Source of the DNA: Bacteroidales bacterium UBA4353
GTDB lineage: Bacteria; Bacteroidota; Bacteroidia; Bacteroidales; Paludibacteraceae
Direction of reading: 5' to 3'
Length of the DNA stretch: 6,534 nucleotides
Assembly (NCBI GenBank): GCA_002394025.1
Contig: DGSV01000050.1
Coordinates: 1 to 6,534 of the forward strand
A model generated the notes under the pieces. The model saw only the letters and a program-made list of their open reading frames with translations, did not search any database and was not told where the DNA came from. The position numbers and the translations under genes were made by a program. How positions within the stretch are numbered: position 1 is the first letter of the stretch; each line of letters starts with the position of its first letter. Positions 3,901 through 6,534 of this stretch are shown piece by piece.

Positions 3901-6534
3901 TTACAGGTCTTTGCCGTGGCAGTTTTTGTATTTCTTGCCCGAGCCGCATGGGCAGAGGTCATTACGTCCTATTTTCTTTTCTGTTCTTACGATAGGTGAA
4001 GTGACTTGCTTTTCTCTGGTGTCTCGTCCGGCTGCTGCATTTGCGGCCTGCTGCGCCGGTGAGGCGTCGGATTTATGCAGGCGGTATTTGCTGTAATCCT
4101 GTCGGCGTTCTTCCTGCGCTTGATGTATCTGTTCAGGATTGCTGGTATGAATCCGTCCGCGCATGAGTATTGAGAGGGCTTTGGTGTCGTAGTTTTGCAT
4201 CATCTCGCTGAACATCGCGAATGACTCGTTTTTGTATATTACCAAAGGGTCTTTCTGCTCGTATGACGCGTTCTGTGCCGACTGTTTGAGGTCATCGAGT
4301 CGCAGCAGGTGGTCCTTCCACATATCATCAATGACGTGCAGCAGGATGCGTTTTTCGAATGTGCGCACCACTTCTTGTCCCTGAGTGTTATAGGCTTGTT
4401 TGAGGTTTACGGCAATATTATAAACGAGTTTGCCATCGGTGATGGGTACCAGTATGTTCTGATATTGCTGTCCGTGGTTTTCATACACGTCTTTTATCAC
4501 GGGATAGGCGATTTGCGCCAAAGCGTCCATCTTGCGTTTGAAGGCTTCGATGGCTGCTGCGGCGAGTTTGTTGGCGAGGTCTTGCACTTTTTCGCGGTTA
4601 TATTCTTCCTCGTTGAAAGGTACGTCAATGGTGAATATCTGACGTGTTTCCAGAACAAGTTGTTCGTAGCTTCTCATGGCCCGTGAGTGTGCCAGAATGG
4701 TGTCTGCCATGTCATAGACCATATTGGTTATGTCCACTCCTATGCGCTCTCCCATCAGTGCGTGGCGGCGTTTGGAGTATATCACATTGCGCTGTGCGTT
4801 CATCACATCGTCGTATTCCAGCAGACGCTTACGTATTCCGAAGTTGTTTTCCTCGACTTTTTTCTGAGCTCGCTCTATGGTTCTGTTAATCAACGAGTGC
4901 TCAATCACTTCACCTTCCTGCAGTCCCATACGGTCCATGATGGATGCTATTTTTTCGCCACCGAAGAGTCGTATCAGGCTGTCTTCAAGTGATACGAAGA
5001 ATACTGATGTTCCCGGGTCGCCTTGTCGTCCGGCACGTCCGCGTAGCTGACGGTCAACGCGTCGTGACTCGTGACGTGTGGTGCCTATTATTGCCAAACC
5101 TCCTGCGTCGCGCACTTCGGGTGTGAGTTTGATATCCGTACCACGACCTGCCATGTTGGTTGCTATCGTTACCACCCCTTTTCTGCCGGCTTCAGCCACT
5201 ATGGCCGCTTCACGCTGGTGTTGCTTGGCGTTGAGCACGTTGTGAGGTATCTTGCGCAGCGTGAGCATGCGGCTGAGCAGCTCTGAGGTGTCGACATCTG
5301 TGGTGCCGACGAGTACAGGGCGTCCTTGGGCAACAAGGTTTTGAACTTCTTCGATGACGGCATTGAACTTCTCGCGTTGGGTCTTGTAGATGCGGTCGTT
5401 CATGTCAATGCGCTTCACGGGCACGTTGGTAGGGATGATGACCACGTCAAGTTTGTATATATCCCAGAATTCTCCGGCTTCCGTTTCCGCGGTACCTGTC
5501 ATGCCTGACAGTTTGTGGTACATACGGAAGTAGTTTTGCAGCGTGATAGTGGCAAAGGTCTGCGTTGCTCCCTCCACTTTCACGTTCTCTTTGGCTTCCA
5601 CGGCTTGGTGCAGACCGTCCGACCAACGGCGACCCTCCATAATACGTCCCGTCTGCTCATCTACTATCTTAACTTGGTTGTCGTCTATGATATAGTCCAC
5701 GTCTCTGACAAAGAGAGTGTAGGCTTTGAGCAGTTGGTGAACGGTATGTACTCGTTCCGACTTGATAGCGTAGTTGGTCAGCACATCGTCCTTGCGTTGC
5801 TGTTTCTCCTCGGCAGTCAGACCGGCTTGATGCTCTATCTCAGCTATCTCAGTTCCCACATCGGGCAGAACGAAGAAATTGGGGTCGTCCGTGTTACCGG
5901 TGAGTGTGTCTATACCCTTGTCGGTGAGTTCGATAGACTTATTTTTCTCATCAATGACAAAATACAGTTCGTCAGTTGCAAGGTGCATATTCTTCTCGTT
6001 CTCTTGCATATAGAACTCTTCTGTCTTTTGCAGCCTTACTTTCACTCCGGGTTCGCTCAAGTACTTTATCAGTGCCGACGACTTGGGCATACCTTTATAT
6101 GAGCGGAAGAGTGCTAATTCGCCTTCTTCGGCGATCTTTTTATCCTCGCTCGGCATCTTGGCTTTGGCTTCGGCGAGGAGTTTGGTAGTGAGCGTTGTCT
6201 GCGTACGCACAAGCAGTTCTACGCGGTGTTTGTACTCGTCAAACATCTGGTCTTCACCTTTTGGGACGGGACCTGAAATGATAAGCGGTGTACGTGCATC
6301 GTCTATCAGCACGGAGTCCACCTCATCGACAATAGCGTAGTTATGTCCGCGCTGTACGAGGTCAAGAGGCGAGGTGGCCATATTGTCGCGCAGGTAGTCA
6401 AAACCGAACTCATTGTTCGTACCGAAGGTGATGTCGCAGGCGTAGGCGCGGCGACGCTCATCGCTGTTGGGTTTATGCTTGTCGATGCAGTCAACGGTCA
6501 GTCCGTGGAACATATAGAGCGGTCCCATCCACTC
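3901..6534 (-). CDS. secA: Preprotein translocase ATPase SecA (5' end outside window)
   Basis: SecA is the motor ATPase that drives unfolded preproteins through SecYEG. The visible 877 codons start with Glu-Trp and are open to the window edge. Numbering from the Met at 6526-6528: FGTNNEFGFDYLRDNM (35-50) and the Walker B DEVD (68-71) of nucleotide domain 1; the preprotein-binding domain, about 87-288 and some 90 residues longer than in E. coli; VDEQTGRIMEGRRWSDG (289-305); MTGTAETEAGEFW (343-355); and nucleotide domain 2 with TIATNMAGRGTDI (454-466) and QLRGRAGRQGDPG (494-506). Next come the scaffold helix with LLEYDDVMNAQRNVIY (569-584), the two-helix finger region (about 729-775), and the C-terminal SEC-C zinc motif with Cys859, Cys861, Cys870 and His871. 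The N-terminus with Walker A (roughly 200-230 residues) is missing only because of the window edge; the Met at 6528 is internal. The stop codon runs into a ten-A tract on the coding strand. The gene appears intact. Confidence 0.97.
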   Translation of the reverse strand, partial: EWMGPLYMFHGLTVDCIDKHKPNSDERRRAYACDITFGTNNEFGFDYLRDNMATSPLDLVQRGHNYAIVDEVDSVLIDDARTPLIISGPVPKGEDQMFDEYKHRVELLVRTQTTLTTKLLAEAKAKMPSEDKKIAEEGELALFRSYKGMPKSSALIKYLSEPGVKVRLQKTEEFYMQENEKNMHLATDELYFVIDEKNKSIELTDKGIDTLTGNTDDPNFFVLPDVGTEIAEIEHQAGLTAEEKQQRKDDVLTNYAIKSERVHTVHQLLKAYTLFVRDVDYIIDDNQVKIVDEQTGRIMEGRRWSDGLHQAVEAKENVKVEGATQTFATITLQNYFRMYHKLSGMTGTAETEAGEFWDIYKLDVVIIPTNVPVKRIDMNDRIYKTQREKFNAVIEEVQNLVAQGRPVLVGTTDVDTSELLSRMLTLRKIPHNVLNAKQHQREAAIVAEAGRKGVVTIATNMAGRGTDIKLTPEVRDAGGLAIIGTTRHESRRVDRQLRGRAGRQGDPGTSVFFVSLEDSLIRLFGGEKIASIMDRMGLQEGEVIEHSLINRTIERAQKKVEENNFGIRKRLLEYDDVMNAQRNVIYSKRRHALMGERIGVDITNMVYDMADTILAHSRAMRSYEQLVLETRQIFTIDVPFNEEEYNREKVQDLANKLAAAAIEAFKRKMDALAQIAYPVIKDVYENHGQQYQNILVPITDGKLVYNIAVNLKQAYNTQGQEVVRTFEKRILLHVIDDMWKDHLLRLDDLKQSAQNASYEQKDPLVIYKNESFAMFSEMMQNYDTKALSILMRGRIHTSNPEQIHQAQEERRQDYSKYRLHKSDASPAQQAANAAAGRDTREKQVTSPIVRTEKKIGRNDLCPCGSGKKYKNCHGKDL

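Noticed and set aside
3893..3902. Ten-T run (plus strand) at the secA end as an intrinsic terminator
   Set aside because: On the secA coding strand it is a run of A, not T, and no GC-rich hairpin precedes it. On the plus strand there is no gene to terminate.
5515..6102. 195-codon open frame on the plus strand opposite secA
   Set aside because: It lies wholly inside a well-conserved secA coding sequence, its translation shows no recognisable domain, and long antisense frames are expected by chance across a gene with this codon use. The other plus-strand frames (for example 590-811, 2608-3027, 3502-3885 and 4309-4686) are rejected for the same reason.
6526..6528. ATG as the start of secA
   Set aside because: The frame continues upstream to the window edge (Glu-Trp), and the protein begins in the middle of nucleotide domain 1 without Walker A. 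The true start is outside the window.
1..6534. CRISPR arrays, tRNA or rRNA genes, insertion sequences, phage or defence genes
   Set aside because: No spaced repeats, tRNA-like cloverleaf, transposase, integrase or terminal inverted repeats were seen. The window is filled by five housekeeping genes.

Overview
The window looks like chromosomal housekeeping DNA from a member of the Bacteroidota, most likely order Bacteroidales. This rests on the protein sequences: SecA has the long preprotein-binding region and C-terminal zinc motif of that phylum, the S4 protein has a long acidic tail, and RNase R and FolE read like Bacteroidales versions from memory. None of the four visible start codons has a clear Shine-Dalgarno sequence; the leaders are A-rich instead, which is usual in this phylum. 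A family-level placement (for example Muribaculaceae or Prevotellaceae) cannot be settled by eye.

Layout: all five genes lie on the minus strand and are read from high to low coordinates. They are secA (3901-6534, 5' end outside the window), a 112-bp AT-rich intergenic region (3789-3900), lgt (2748-3788), rnr (808-2745), an hslR-like S4 gene (286-795), and the 5' part of folE (1-260, 3' end outside). The last four genes are separated by only 2, 12 and 25 bp and probably form one transcription unit. The 112-bp gap is the only place with room for a promoter. It holds a weak Bacteroides-type promoter candidate, a 13-bp palindrome, a short stem-loop and a 9-bp direct repeat.

Functionally, SecA (the ATPase of protein export) and Lgt (the first enzyme of lipoprotein maturation) act in sequence on exported lipoproteins. 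RNase R and the Hsp15-like protein both act on RNA or ribosomes, in RNA decay and in rescue of stalled 50S subunits. FolE (GTP cyclohydrolase I) opens folate or pterin synthesis and looks like an unrelated passenger of the operon.

No mobile element, CRISPR array, RNA gene or new multi-gene system is visible. The most notable points are variations on known proteins: Lgt carries an extra N-terminal pair of hydrophobic segments that may be a decayed duplicate of its first two membrane helices; RNase R lacks the usual N-terminal helix-turn-helix domain; and the S4 protein has an eight-Asp run encoded by a 9-nt tandem repeat.
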